DNA of 64,000 bases from Durusdinium trenchii (lineage: Eukaryota > Sar > Dinophyceae > Suessiales > Symbiodiniaceae): assembly GCA_963970005.1 (NCBI GenBank), contig CAXAMN010023362.1:160590-224589 (forward strand), in the 5' to 3' direction. The position numbers and the translations under genes are program-made. Under the pieces are notes generated by a model. The model searched no databases and was not told the origin of the DNA. It was given only the letters and a program-made list of their open reading frames with translations. This document shows positions 39,299 through 50,523 of the stretch, one piece after another (position 1 is the stretch's first letter; the number at the start of each line of letters is the position of its first letter).

Positions 39299-39690
39299 CA
39301 CACACTTAGACAATGGGTTTTCAGTGAACTCTGTTCCACGGGAAAAGGAGTGATGGAACGGAATGGTGGCAAAGTCCGCAGCCAACTGAATGTTGAATAA
39401 ATGTTGCAAAAACGCTCAACGAAAGCGGCGATCAGCAGCTACAATGTGGAGGGAAATTGGTTTAGGGGAGTAGCGTGCGAAACCACCATGGAATCAAACA
39501 AGGAAAGAGTGGAGTCACAGCGTGCGCAAAAGTTCCATCTCATCAGTGCAGGTACAGGTGGATGATCAGTCCACCCTTCCCTCGTCATACCGTAGCTTCG
39601 TTGCGTACGGTGGGTATGACGAGCCGTACGCCCCTGCTGGATTAAAGTGAGTACTCTGCAGAACTCTTAGAAACAGAGGGTGGCACACAC
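39299..39690 (-). repeat. Terminal direct repeat, upstream copy (2)
   Basis: The 5' copy for the minus-strand element, nearly identical to 24123-24509 and in the same orientation. It begins CACACACTTAGACAATGGG and ends near AACAGAGGGTGGCACAC, running into a CA microsatellite. Confidence 0.9.
39581..39631. promoter_or_regulatory. Alternative hairpins in terminal repeat, copy 2
   Basis: Same interlocking stems as at 24400-24450: CTCGTCATACC (39581-39591) with GGTATGACGAG (39613-39623), and GCGTACGG (39603-39610) with CCGTACGC (39624-39631). All paired bases are identical in the two copies. Confidence 0.6.
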
Positions 39691-39795
39691 ACACAGGGAC
39701 ACATATACACATCTCTCCCTCTCTCTATATACACCTTTTTGTACACAGACACACACACAGATATACATATATATATATACATATACACACCATAA
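39691..39795. repeat. CA/TA and CT microsatellites
   Basis: Alternating ACACAC, CTCTCTC and ATATAC tracts directly beyond the outer end of the retroelement. Confidence 0.85.
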
Positions 39796-41700
39796 TGTAT
39801 CATATATCTATGTTATTTATCGAAAGGAAGTCACAGCGTAGCTCTGGGAACTGGAGGAGCAAGAAGCAAAAGCCAAGCAAGAAGAGGCGCAATTGCGCTT
39901 GGGGGGATCTCCAGCTTCGAACAACAAATGGTTGTGGGCCAAAGGTGGGGGACCCTGGTTGACCACCTGCGCATGAGTCTGGCGCCATGAACGTGACTAG
40001 GTCAACCGGCAGGAATTGGGGGTCCAGGTTTTGACCCACGGCCAAACATTCTCTAGCAACTAGCAAGCTTTTGAGAAGGACAGCTCTGGGTGACCGAGTA
40101 CTTGAACGAAATAGCACTGATTCTGAAGCCTTCAGCTAGCATACTGCAGACACGTCCAACCGGCCAATTGAAACCAGAAGCATGGCCGAGACGTTTTAGC
40201 CTTATTTGGGCAGTGTCAAGGCTTGATTGGTAGAGAGGGGCCCCCATGAATGCCCAGTGGCACGTGTTCTCTATATACTGGAGGCATTGGTTCGTCCTTG
40301 CCCGTTGAGGTCACAGCACCGGAGTCTGAGCATCATGTGTGGAGACAGCAAAGCAAACCAAATGGCAGCACTACTCGTCGCAGAGTTTGGAAGCACCAAA
40401 CCTTGCCAAGAGTGCCGCAGTGGTCCGAAGTCTGACTGCTTCACATCGTGCAGCTAGCAGCTGGGAATCCCCGTCGGGAACGCACTGACACGAATTTGCT
40501 TGTTTGAATCAGCAGACCAGCGCGGACAAAATGCCAAATGCTCACGCCCACGAGCTGTTAGAATGCTCTTGATGCCCTGCGTTCTTGAACAAGAACTTGT
40601 CGACGGCAATGCTTAAGAACCGTAAGCCATAAGCATGGACAGATCCCAATCAGATCATCAGGCCTACATACAGAACACATTTTGAGAAGATGCTCCAGAA
40701 AACTCGCGGATGAACCATCGGCCATTTTTCCAACTTGAGAGTTTGTGCAAACACAAGTTGAAAAAGTCCAACCAGAAAAGAACTCATATTTTCTATGCTT
40801 CTGAGTCTACTGAGTGACTTATTGAGTGACTGTGGAGTAAGCAGTGAGGTCACTCCAGGATCATTTCCGCGGCAAGCATGCTTTATGTAGACTTCCTTCA
40901 ACTTTGTTACTTAATTCGCTTTGTACGCCTGAAGTTTGGCTGTAGTATGCTGTAGTTATATATATACATACATACAGTAAGCAATTGGAACATCTTGGAA
41001 CTGATATTTCATTTTTCAACATGGCTTCCGTGGGGCGAGTGTCATTGAGAGCCGCTTTCTTTTGCTTTCATCGCCAAGTTGCATTTAGTTCCAAAATTGG
41101 ATTGTGCAAAGAATTGCGGTCAGCCGTTCCAATGTCACATGTAATGTATTACAGTATGTTTATAGTTGAACGGCTTTATTCTTTCGTGTGCTTTGTATGC
41201 GGCTCGGAAGCGCGGGCTGAACTGTCATATTTCGAGTTTATCAAGAGATTTTTCATTTGACTCCAGCATGTCATCCCTGATAGATTTGCGGAATAGTGCC
41301 AAGCTGGATTTGATGACCCGCTGTGGAGAAATACGCAAAGTCCCATGTGAATTTGCTGCAGATTGGTGTCGCCAACAAGGAGGTCCACTTCAGGGTGAAT
41401 GTGTTCGTAGAGAGGTAGATCATTGTTATATACAACAAGCTCACCATTTCATGGCTGGATATTCCTGATTTGTGCATGGTGTAGGTGAGAGTAATCGACT
41501 CTGAACTTGTGAAGGTGGACATGTCCCAAGTTGACATGGCCTCCTTCTTCACCATAAGTTGTCTATGAAGCCAAGCTGACGCATTTTCCCCAACTCAATC
41601 TCAACTATGGCGTTTGACATAATCCCTTTGCAACACTTCCCTTGAAATTGCTCACGCCCCCCCCAAAGGGCCCCGGAGAATTCCCACGTTTTCACCATTA
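39796..41700. other. No supported gene
   Basis: Short frames on both strands without motifs. A TA microsatellite lies at about 40955-40975. Confidence 0.4.
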
Positions 41701-41985
41701 ACCAAGTTGATACTACGCTGGGGATGGGGTGGTGTGGGGATGGGGTGGGGTCTGTTAACGTTCGCTTGCACTTGCAAACCAAGTTGATAGGGATGGGGTG
41801 GTGTGGGGTGGGGATGGGGTGGGGTCTGTTAACGTTCGCTTGCACCTGCAAACCAAGTTGATGCTACGTTGGGAATGGGGTGGGGGTGGGGGTGGGGTGG
41901 GGTCTGTTAACATTCGCTTGCACTTGCAAACCAAGTTGAAGCTACGTATGATGTGGGGCTAGAGTCTGTACAAACTATCATGACT
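41701..41985. repeat. G-rich minisatellite, about 77-base unit
   Basis: Three and a half copies of a unit that starts CCAAGTTGAT, carries a run of GGGGATGGGGTGG-type blocks and ends GGGGTCTGTTAACGTTCGCT then TGCACTTGCAAA. Each unit holds four or more G-tracts with short loops, so the plus strand can form G-quadruplexes. The copies differ mainly in the number of G-blocks. Confidence 0.9.
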
Positions 41986-43593
41986 AGTGTGCATGATATT
42001 GACGGACTGAGAAGATCCATAGTGGGTCTTCGGGATCAGTGGCATCGATTCTTGCGCCGTACGCGCATCCAAGAATACATGTATAGCTTTGCGTGGCGCT
42101 GCAATAACCAACTGCAGAAGTTGGGTCAGATGGCACAGAAGGAGTGGAACGCGTGAAAAGGAGTGGCACGCCTGAGGGAATGGAAGTGTTGGACGTGTGT
42201 TAAGGTTTCATGAAAAAGAGAAGCGATTCAAGATCCGTTATTTTTAACTTCCGGGTCCCCGAACGCACTGTCATTTCACAATGGTGTTACGATTTGAGAG
42301 GCGTTTTGTGGTGTAAAAACACGTTCAAAAGGACATTGACCTAAAAAAGGCACCGCCATAAAGTGCCAGAGGGGACGACTCGAAGATGCATGTGAGAACG
42401 CGCAAATCGCGCGGGGCCGTTGAAATTCTTTGAAATTCTCCATGGAACGTGTCCATTGGTCATTTCTAGGGCGCGTGAAGTCAAAGAGCAACCTCAGATG
42501 AAAAGCGAGGATTGCATTACTGTAGAACGTCCCAGACCCCCAGGCAAGGCTGGGTGTGCAAGCTCAGAGCCAATGTAGCAGACTTGGGCAGGCCCTTTTT
42601 CTTCTCGGGGATTGCGACTGGGTAGGGATAAGCTAATGGTCCCCATGGCAGCCTTGTGAGCTGTCAGGAGGAGGCTGCAAAGCTGTTGACAGAGATCGAG
42701 GAGCCCTGTTTGTGCACTTTGTTTCCTCATTTTCCGTTGCAATTGTACTTGATAGCGGGAGGAAAGCAAGCCCCGAGCATCGTTCCGGAGTTGCACGTGG
42801 GGAAGTGTCACAGCAAGACCGGGCTTGCAATTTGACGGCCATTTTCGATCTGAGGTTAGTCTGGAAAAGGCTTGCCAGTTGGACCTGCCCATTTGCAAGC
42901 TTCTAGTGACCTAGTCGCCTTAGCCGTGTTAGCCTAGATTTTTTCCATGTCCTTTCAGTGGGAGCCATACCAGAAGTGCAAGCTGCATCTGCTAAGCAGA
43001 TGTAGCATGCCAATGTGTGTCACAGCTCATATGCAGGCCGCGCCGCCCGCGGGCTGCTCCAGCTGGTTGATTCAACGAAATCCTTGTTGGCTTGCCATGA
43101 TTTCCTATCGAATAGGCAAACCCTTTACAATTTTTACAATTTTTCTAAAGGGTGTTCGAAACGATTCGATGGACCTACTGTAACTGATGGAGCACCGAGA
43201 AATTGAAACTGAAGGTTTAAAGCTTAAAGGATTCAGCACCATTTTGTTACAGTGGTTTCAGAGTAGATGGCACAAACCAAAGATGTCTTTTAGATGGGGA
43301 TCCATATAGACAACCTTTTTTGGGATTGTGCCATCTATTGTAGAGAGAAAGCTAAGGAAACCGCGCTGAGTCAAGTCCAGACGATCCGAAAGCCGTGTGG
43401 TGGTCTCCACCACAAAATGTCCCAAGTGACCAGCTTGAAACGATGTCCTTCATCCTGCCTCCAGTACGCTCCACAACTGCAGCTCTGAATCTTCTATTCT
43501 GCAATATTCTGCCGGGTTGGCTTCTGTTCTTTTATGCCACGTCAACATTCAGCAAGAGCAGATAGATAAACAAATAGAGAGAGGGTTGAGTGC
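41986..43593. other. No supported gene
   Basis: Open frames on both strands lack recognisable motifs. Confidence 0.4.
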
Positions 43594-43878
43594 TTGCAAC
43601 GTAGGGAGATGGTTCATGCAAATTGGTTTCGGGTGTGGGAGAACTCATGCCCTGAGCTTGACAAGCACGGGCTGAATCCTGATAGTAGGCACAGTGGCTG
43701 GAAAAGCCTGGTCAAGGAAGTCCATGAAGTGTATGGGCACAGGTTTTTTCCTGTAGGGCCAAAAGCACTTTCCAGCCAATGCCAATATTGTGCTCGCCGG
43801 TTGCACGGCTATGACTCACTGACGATTCATCTCCTCAACCGACGGAAGCCCATGAAAAAGCACCAGGGCGTTCTTTGA
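43594..43878 (+). CDS. Possible exon, Cys/His-containing protein
   Basis: A 94-codon frame with protein-like composition: VHANWFRVWENSCPELDKHG, WKSLVKEVHEVYGHRFFPVG, then SQCQYCARRLHGYDSLTIHL and a second His in RRKPMKKH. The C-x2-C-x12-H spacing resembles a C2H2 zinc finger, but the final His is ten residues later rather than three to five, so a classic finger is not supported. It is on the plus strand with no neighbours that help. Confidence 0.25.
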   Translation: MQRREMVHANWFRVWENSCPELDKHGLNPDSRHSGWKSLVKEVHEVYGHRFFPVGPKALSSQCQYCARRLHGYDSLTIHLLNRRKPMKKHQGVL

Positions 43879-45395
43879 TCGTGTTGTCCTTTCAGCTGTC
43901 ACGCGGCTGCAGCATCAGCCATCGATGTTGCCGCCCGCATGCAGTTCCATTGAGAAATTGCACCATTCCGTTGTCAGGACCGGACGTTTCTGTTGGCAGC
44001 AGCTGTCCTCCACGGATGCATTCTGAAAAGGACTGCTTTCGGTAGGCTAACCGGCTAAGCCCTGATGTGAGCAATCGTCAGCTGGACGTTCCACAGGAGT
44101 GTTTTCTCAGATGAATTCTTGCAGCACAAACCTTAGCCTTAGGGACGTTGCTGCAAGCAAAACTTCATGGATCCTGGCCCAAGGACAGCACAGCTCCTCC
44201 CTCAAGCTCCCAAGGTTTCTCACAGCCGTGCAGCTTCAAAGGCAAGTTAACATTAGTGGGGGAGAGTGGATATTTTTCCAGCGATTTGCAATTGTTGCTT
44301 TGCTGAGCGTTTTGCCCCTGTGAGACTAGCTTGGAGAGCCTGCCAGAACCTTTAACTTGCCTTTATCAGGCGGAATCTCATCTTGCTCCAACCATGGGCT
44401 GCAACGAGCAGTGTGCAGCTCACGTTTTCAGGCCATTTTGGACCGGACCTCTTGGCAGTGTGGAACCAAGCCTATTCGTGATCATGATACTTCATTCATA
44501 GTCGTGGTTTTGGATGGCGTTGCTTGCAAAAGCGGGAGAGAGGGACACCTTTGGTTTGTATTGACAACGCCAGAGGTTACAAGCATATATGGCTTTGGCT
44601 CCGCCCTTGACTGCCCTTCAGCGTGCGTGTCACTGAAGGCTATCTCGATTCTTCGAATTCACAGGTCCGCATGCTGCTGGAGATCGCCCATGCTTTTGCC
44701 TCACGCAGAACTTGTTGCCTTGCAGCTTTTGGAAAGACTTTTGGAAAGCTTTTGATGCTTTCTAGGCAGACTTCATCCCATCGGTGCATGCCGTGGCCCA
44801 GAAGCCTGCTCCCAAGGGCAGCCAAGCGTGGGCTGCGGATGGCTGCGAGTGACATAAATGTCGGCTACAGCTAAGGGTCTGTCACGATCATGTCAAGCCT
44901 ATCGAAGTGACGACGTAGAGTTGTGCGTGGGAAAGCGTTGGACCGATCAGGTTGACCTGTGAGAGACGGACGGGTTGACGGGTTTGTGTCCAGTTCCTTT
45001 CCATGTGCAGCTGGGAAAGCATGCTGCAAATCTTGTTTCCGATGTGCTGTTGACCGGTTTTTGTGGAACTTCAGGAACGCCTAATGAGTCACACGGATCG
45101 GATTCTGTGCCAGGCTCTCTATAGAGCTCCGTTCCGTTTTGTCACAAGCGGTTTTGGACCAAGCTCATGTTTAGCTGTTACGCTGTATGGCTCCTGTGAA
45201 GGGAGGAAGCCGCAGATCAGCTGCAACAGCTGTGCACCGCCTCATGCAATATCCCACAACTTCACCCCGTAGTACCCTGCATAAGACCCATTCGCTTGCG
45301 GTCTCTCGCAGGCACGGAAAACTGTTGGAAGGACACAGTCATGAGCCACCGCATTCACAGAGGTAACGGAAATGGCGGAGCCCATGAAACTACTT
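43879..45395. other. No supported gene
   Basis: Short plus-strand frames around 44.36-44.87 kb, in shifting phases, are slightly protein-like but not identifiable. Confidence 0.35.
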
Positions 45396-46055
45396 GCTAC
45401 TAGTAATAGTACTGTAGCTTCCTGTTACTAGTAGTAGCGTCCTTGCTCCTAGTAGCGGTGCCCTTGCTACTAGCAGTAATGCCAGGAGCAACTGGTAGCA
45501 TTCTGGCTGCTAGTAGCAATGCCCTTGTTATGCCCTTTGTTACTAGTAGCTTCTTGTTACTAGCAGTATTGTTAGGAGCTACTAGTAGCATTCTTGGTAC
45601 TAGTGGTAATGCCCTTGCTACTAGTAGTAATGCCATGAGCTACTAGTAGCATTCTTGCTACTAGTAGTAATGCCCTTGTTACGACTAGGAGCATTCTTGC
45701 TACTAGGTAGTAATGCCATGTAATGCCCTTGTTACTAGTAGCTTCTTGTTTCTAGTAGCAATGCCAGGAGCTACTAGGAGCATTTTTCCTTCTAGTAATA
45801 ATGCCCTTGTTACTAGTAGTTCCTTGTTACTAGTAGTAATGCCAGCAGCTATTATATAGTAGCGTTCTTTCTACTAGTGGTAATGCCCTTTGTTACTAGT
45901 ACCTTCTTGTTACTAGTAATGCCAGCAGCTACTATATTGGTAATGCTCTTGTTATGCCCTTTGTTACTAGTAGTCTCTTGTTACTAGTAGTAATGCCAGG
46001 AGCTACTATATAGTAGCATTCTTGCTACTAGTAATGTGCTTGTTACTAGTAGCGT
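45396..46055. repeat. ACTAGTAG minisatellite
   Basis: About 660 bases built almost entirely from CTACTAGTAG, TTACTAGTAGC and GTAATGCC(C/A)TTG blocks in irregular order with unit lengths of about 25-35 bases. Most units contain the palindrome ACTAGT, so either strand can fold on itself. The long frames here are repeat translations and not genes. Confidence 0.95.
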
Positions 46056-48801
46056 CCTTGCTCTATGCTTGCAAGTTGTCGTTGTTGGCGGCGGCTGTAG
46101 CCAACGATATTTCTCGCAGGGCACCCGATTCTCAGAGTTGTAACCTGCGGCAGTTCTTGTGGTGCTGTGGCACGGGGGATGTGGGAGGGCCGCTGCTCTC
46201 ACATGCACCGCCCGATGTTGCCGCAATGGTTTGATGGGTGTTTAGATGGGACGGATCGCTTGGAAGTTCTGAAGGTGCGATGGCGTCACCTGTGCTTTTG
46301 AATCCGAGGGTGAGAGTGATTGATGGACCGGATCGTTTGGCAGGTTCTCCGTGTAGTGTGTATACGATTCCTTTTTTCCCAAGCAGCTTTGCTGTGAGGC
46401 GTTCTCAATTCTTGTATACAAACGATTGGCCAAGATGATTTCTGTATCGGCTGAGATGATTTTGCTCTGTCTCCCTTTGTCTCCCGTGGCTCTTCTTGGA
46501 TGCTTGGGCTGAGATGATTCAATGATTTGTTTTCCTTTGTCTCGTTTGTTTCTCATGGCTCTGCTGGCAGAAGAAACATCAATCTGCCGCTGCTGTAATT
46601 TACAGCAGGGACGGGGAGCATCACAGGCTGGATGATGCTTCCAAGGTCCAAGACTTTTTCCATTTGGGGTTTGGCACGAGTTTTGCTTTTGATTCCCGTG
46701 ATCGGCCAAAGGCTTCTGTCGGTGGGGTCGAGAAGTGCTCGTGAGTTGTACGCCGATATGCTGACATGGTCTTATTTTGGCATCCTGTACTTTTCAATGC
46801 TGTCACGCGGACGTGTGCACGCGCTAGCATGCTGTAATGGTGATATGCTGGCATGGTGTCACGCTGTCACGCTTTCAGGGCGCCATGCTGGCACACTGAC
46901 ATGGGCCACTCTAACATGCTCACAGTGTCACTTTGAGCGTCGTGTCATGCTGTTGTGCTGAATTGCTGGAGCAGGTTCCCTGGTTCTTGTTTGTTGCGCC
47001 GTTGTCATGCTCGCACGTATGCGGGCATACTCGCATGGCACATTGAAGAGTCTCACGTGCTTCGAAGCGGCATTGCGTGTGACATAGACATCACTGATGG
47101 TGAATATGCGGTGTTGTAGGCGGGTGAATGCGCAGCCGTTGGGGATTTTCCTGTGTTATGCCATTATGCCTTTGTTTACTTGTCCAAACATGCTTTCGTT
47201 TCTGATACATTTGAATCCGACTTCGCATCAAGCCTGGAATTGCCCAAGGAAAGCCATGAGCTCAATGCGGGCAGCAGCTGCACATGTGCAAGAGGTACTC
47301 CGAGAGGCTGCAGTTCTTCATGGTGTAGGACCTAGGGAGAGTCTGGAAAGAGAAAGTAGGGACACATGCTGCAAAGCTTAACAAGTAGGGAAAGAGAAAG
47401 AGGGAGAGTCTGTGTGTTGCCACTGTGTGCGCGCGTGTGAGCCTGTATATGAGTGCCGCAGCTCTGTTTGGAGGCGCAATCTGGCGACGATGGGGGCGCA
47501 TGGCTGGCGCAGTCCTCACATGTTGGTATTCTGTTTGTTCCGACCTTGCGCATCTCTCTCTCTCTCTATCGCTCTCGCTCTCGCTCTTGCTCTTGCTCTT
47601 GCTCTCGCTCGCTGGTTCCCTCCATCACACTCACACGCACTACCAATTCATGATGAGGTTGACATTTTCTGCGAAGAATGGGAGCAGCACAAGGCTATCA
47701 ATTTGTGTAGGGTGATTCTTCGAGCTTTGCCATGTTGTTTGTTGGCCCAGGCTGCCCTACTGCATCTTCCTGATTTTTTTGCAGACGCTAGGTGTGAACC
47801 CCATATCCTATACTGTATTTTTCAGCTCCGTCTTTCAGGATCAGTCAGAGCAGAATCCCTGTGAGCATTGCTTAGGCGTCTAGTTCCTGCTGGAGAAGGC
47901 TAGGAATGCGTTTTACATATATACATATATGTAGCCGCGCTGTTGTAAGACTTGAGTTTCCGCGCTACTTTCAGGTAGAAGCACGGGAGGAAGGTTGGGG
48001 GCTCACAGAAAGCTGTCTTTTCTTGAGATATTGGGCTCCTCAATGCTACAAGTAGCCTGCCCAACAGGAATGGGCAAGACTTGGTTAGGGCTGTGCACAG
48101 TTTGGTGAGTTCCGAGGAGGCCGTCTTTGCAGCGCTTTGGGTTAGTTAGTGCACAGCATGCGGTGAGGCCCTCAACTATTGTAAGTAAGTGTCTAGATCT
48201 CTGAAAGCTTTGAACAAACTACCACGTTCTCAGCGAACTATGCCAGATTAGAAGCAATATGAAGCAATTTAGCTTTGGGGTGTTCCAGGTTAGAAGTCTT
48301 TTCCTTAGCAGGCGGGGCAAACAGGGTGAAACGGTGAAACAGAAGGCTTTTAGATTCCTGGTGACGGTCCTGGTGTGGCTGTGCAGGCGTTTAGCTCGTG
48401 GCCTTCAAGGCTGCAGCTGCAACCATTTGCTTTGAATGCCGCCAGCTTTTTTCCTGGAGAGACGTGCTAAGCAGCAAGTTGCCTTGACTTCGCAAGGCTC
48501 CAGAGAGCCGCAACAGCCAGGCCAGCTGACCTTTTTAGGAAAACAAGGAAACAAGCTGATGGGGAGTGTGGCAAGGTCAGCCGTGCCCTGTGTGGCTCCG
48601 TTTCAGAGCCTTGGCGCAACTCAAGGTAAACAGTTTGCATTTAGACGTGCGGCCTGGAAGATCATGCCACGAGGCAACGAGCCTTCGCCTGTGCAGCTCA
48701 GTGAGGTCTGACGTGATTTGTCAGCAGGGGCTTTGCCACGCGTGTCTAGATTTTGATCCGTGCTGGCTATCGCTATTAATAAAGATAGTATTATTTCAAG
48801 G
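46056..48801. other. Gene-poor stretch with simple repeats
   Basis: No supported gene. Contains a run of GCTGTCACGC/CATGCTGGCAC-type short repeats (about 46795-46960), repeated GAGATGATT/TTTGTCTC blocks (about 46430-46560), and a CTCTCG microsatellite described separately. Confidence 0.4.
47545..47622. repeat. CT/CTCTCG microsatellite
   Basis: CTCTCTCTCT followed by imperfect CTCTCG and CTCTTG hexamers. Confidence 0.9.
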
Positions 48802-48845
48802 CTTACGCCTAACAGCCGGGCGCCGGCCCACTTGGGTGTGTGGGG

Positions 48846-49165
48846 CGTATGTCACGCCTATGTTGGCCTTGGTGGGGCCTATATTGAGCAAAGTTAAGCT
48901 ATCTGGTGCGCATCTTGGCCCTAGGTTGGGCCAAGTGGGGCCCATGTGGTGTATGTTGGGCACATCGTGGGCCCATGTTGAGCCTATGTTGGCCTATGTT
49001 AGGCCTATGTTGGCCTGGGTTGGGCCTATGTTGGGCCTATGTTGGCGTCTGTTGGCCCCAAGTTGGCCTATGTTGGCCCTATGTTGAGCCATCTTGGAGG
49101 CTATGTTGGGCATATGTTGGGGATATGTTGGCTATCTTGGGCCTATGTTGGGGATATGTTAGGCG
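48846..49165. repeat. TATGTTGGGCC minisatellite, first array
   Basis: Degenerate copies of an 11-base unit (CTATGTTGGGC), also written as TATGTTGGCC or TATGTTGAGCC. The same array recurs at 49974-50175. Confidence 0.9.
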
Positions 49166-49401
49166 ATTTATGTTGAAAAAATCTTCCGATACAACTTTTT
49201 ACGATTTTTTCCTTCCCGCAAAGCAAAAACCATGAAAAAACCTAGGTTTTTTGACATCGCCAAGATGAAATTCTCGGCTGCCGAGGGGCCCGAAACCCTG
49301 TAAAGCACAGTGTTTTTTATACCTCACACACACGATACACGGTAAATTACAGGGGCTTCAGTGAACCGGTCGTCCCCCCGTTTTGGGACCGAGGGTCGGC
49401 G

Positions 49402-49501
49402 NNNNNNNNNNNNNNNNNNNNNNNNNNNNNNNNNNNNNNNNNNNNNNNNNNNNNNNNNNNNNNNNNNNNNNNNNNNNNNNNNNNNNNNNNNNNNNNNNNN
49501 N
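49402..49501. other. Assembly gap of 100 N
   Basis: Exactly 100 N. The 47 bases directly before it (49355-49401) are identical to the 47 bases directly after it (49502-49548), so the two contig ends probably overlap and the gap may not exist. Confidence 0.95.
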
Positions 49502-49617
49502 GCTTCAGTGAACCGGTCGTCCCCCCGTTTTGGGACCGAGGGTCGGCGGCAGCCGGCGCGCCCGTCTATAACCTTCGGTTACCACCGAAGGCCCTCCGGG
49601 CATGCCACGGGCGTCCT

Positions 49618-49667
49618 GGCCGGCGCCCGGATTTATGAGGCTTACGCCTGACAGCCGGGCGCCGGCC
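49618..49667. repeat. 13-bp perfect inverted repeat with nested hairpin, copy 1
   Basis: GGCCGGCGCCCGG (49618-49630) pairs with CCGGGCGCCGGCC (49655-49667) over a 24-base loop that itself contains AGGC-TTAC-GCCT. Just upstream CCTTCGGT (49572-49579) pairs with ACCGAAGG (49584-49591). Confidence 0.85.
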
Positions 49668-49724
49668 CACTAGGGTCTGTAAACAGTAGAATGGAGGCGG
49701 CGCGATAAACGATCTAGGTATCTT

Positions 49725-49965
49725 TTGCTGTCTCTCCGTCTCTCCCTCCCCTCTCTCTGTCTGTCTCTGTCTCTCTGTCGGTCTCTATGTCTGTCTCTGT
49801 CTCTGCCTCGGTCTCTGTCGGTATCTGTCTCTGTCTTCTCTGTCTCTATGTCTGTCTCTGTCTGTCTCTGTCTCTGTCTTCTCTGTTTCTGTCTCGGTAT
49901 TCTCTGTCTCTGTCTTCGCTGTCTCTGTCTTCGCTGTCTCTGTCTCTCTCTCTCTCTCTTTGAGA
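49725..49965. repeat. TCTCTG microsatellite
   Basis: About 240 bases of TCTCTGTC and TCTCGGTC variants inside the second composite unit. Confidence 0.9.
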
Positions 49966-49973
49966 CTTGGTGG

Positions 49974-50175
49974 AGCTATCTGGTGCGCGTCTTGGCCCTA
50001 GGTTGGGCCAAGTTGAGCCCATGTGGTCTATGTTAGGTACATCTTTGGCCCAAGTTGAGCCTATGTTGGGCCTATGTTGGCGTATGTTGGCCTATGTTGG
50101 CCCTATGTTGAGCCATCTTGGAGGCTATGTTGGGGATATGTTGGCTATCTTGGGCCTATGTTAGGGATATGTTAG
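49974..50175. repeat. TATGTTGGGCC minisatellite, second array
   Basis: Second array of the 11-base unit, opening with the same GAGCTATCTGGTGCGC block as the first. Confidence 0.9.
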
Positions 50176-50473
50176 GCAACGTCTGTGCCCAACACCCACG
50201 AAATGTCGACTAAGCCTGTCCGCGCGGCACGCGTAACTGACACCACGGGCACCCTGTCGTGGACGCCGAAGGCCACAAACACTGTAAAAAACGATGTTTT
50301 TGAACATTTTTCGAACATCCAGCGCAAGATACATATAAATCTGTCGGGCGGATTCGGGCGGGGGTCGGGCGGGGGTATCCCCGCGGTCCAACAAAAGGGT
50401 CGGCGGCAGGGGCGGCGAGCGTATATAACCTTCGGTTACCAACCGAAGGCCTCCGGCAAGGACACGGGCCCGT

Positions 50474-50523
50474 GGCCGGCGCCCGGATTTAAGAGGCTTA
50501 CGCCTGACAGCCGGGCGCCGGCC
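50474..50523. repeat. 13-bp perfect inverted repeat with nested hairpin, copy 2
   Basis: Both arms are identical to copy 1 (50474-50486 with 50511-50523). One base differs in the loop. The upstream hairpin here is one pair longer (CCTTCGGTT with AACCGAAGG). Confidence 0.85.

Larger units (their letters stand above)
24123..39690 (-). mobile_element. Giant Penelope-like retroelement with direct terminal repeats
   Basis: About 15.6 kb bounded by direct repeats of about 390 bp (24123-24509 and 39299-39690). All recognisable coding is on the minus strand. In element order: proline-rich ORFs, modules B2, C2 and A2, an ORF with a possible ADP-ribosyltransferase-like tail, a Myb/SANT-like protein, modules B', B1/C1 and A1, a Gln/Pro-rich ORF, then GIY-YIG endonuclease followed by RT. 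GIY-YIG with RT is the signature of Penelope-like elements, and an N-terminal GIY-YIG is known from the Naiad/Chlamys clade. Those elements are normally only a few kilobases, so the extra 11 kb of ORFs is the novelty. Alternatively, the repeats may flank a host gene cluster plus an unrelated RT copy. Frame breaks occur in most ORFs. No target-site duplication was found. Confidence 0.6.
48802..50523. repeat. Composite tandem repeat with structured core
   Basis: Two long units of about 850 bases. Each ends in a block reading TATAACCTTCGGTTACC, ACCGAAGG, GGCCGGCGCCCGG, AGGCTTACGCCT, CCGGGCGCCGGCC. Each also has a GAGCTATCTGGTGCGC-type block leading into a TATGTTGGGCC minisatellite. A third, partial copy of the structured block begins the array at 48802. 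The N gap lies inside the first unit. The origin is unknown. No rRNA gene was recognised beside it. Confidence 0.8.

Noticed and set aside
45400-45646. Ala/Leu/Ser-rich frames in the ACTAGT repeat
   Set aside because: Periodic translation of a minisatellite, open on both strands.
49725-49965. Hydrophobic Leu/Ser/Val-rich frame over the TCTCTG tract
   Set aside because: It is the translation of a microsatellite.
48802-50523. rDNA intergenic spacer
   Set aside because: The GC-rich hairpins and short repeats would suit a spacer, but no rRNA coding sequence is nearby to support it.
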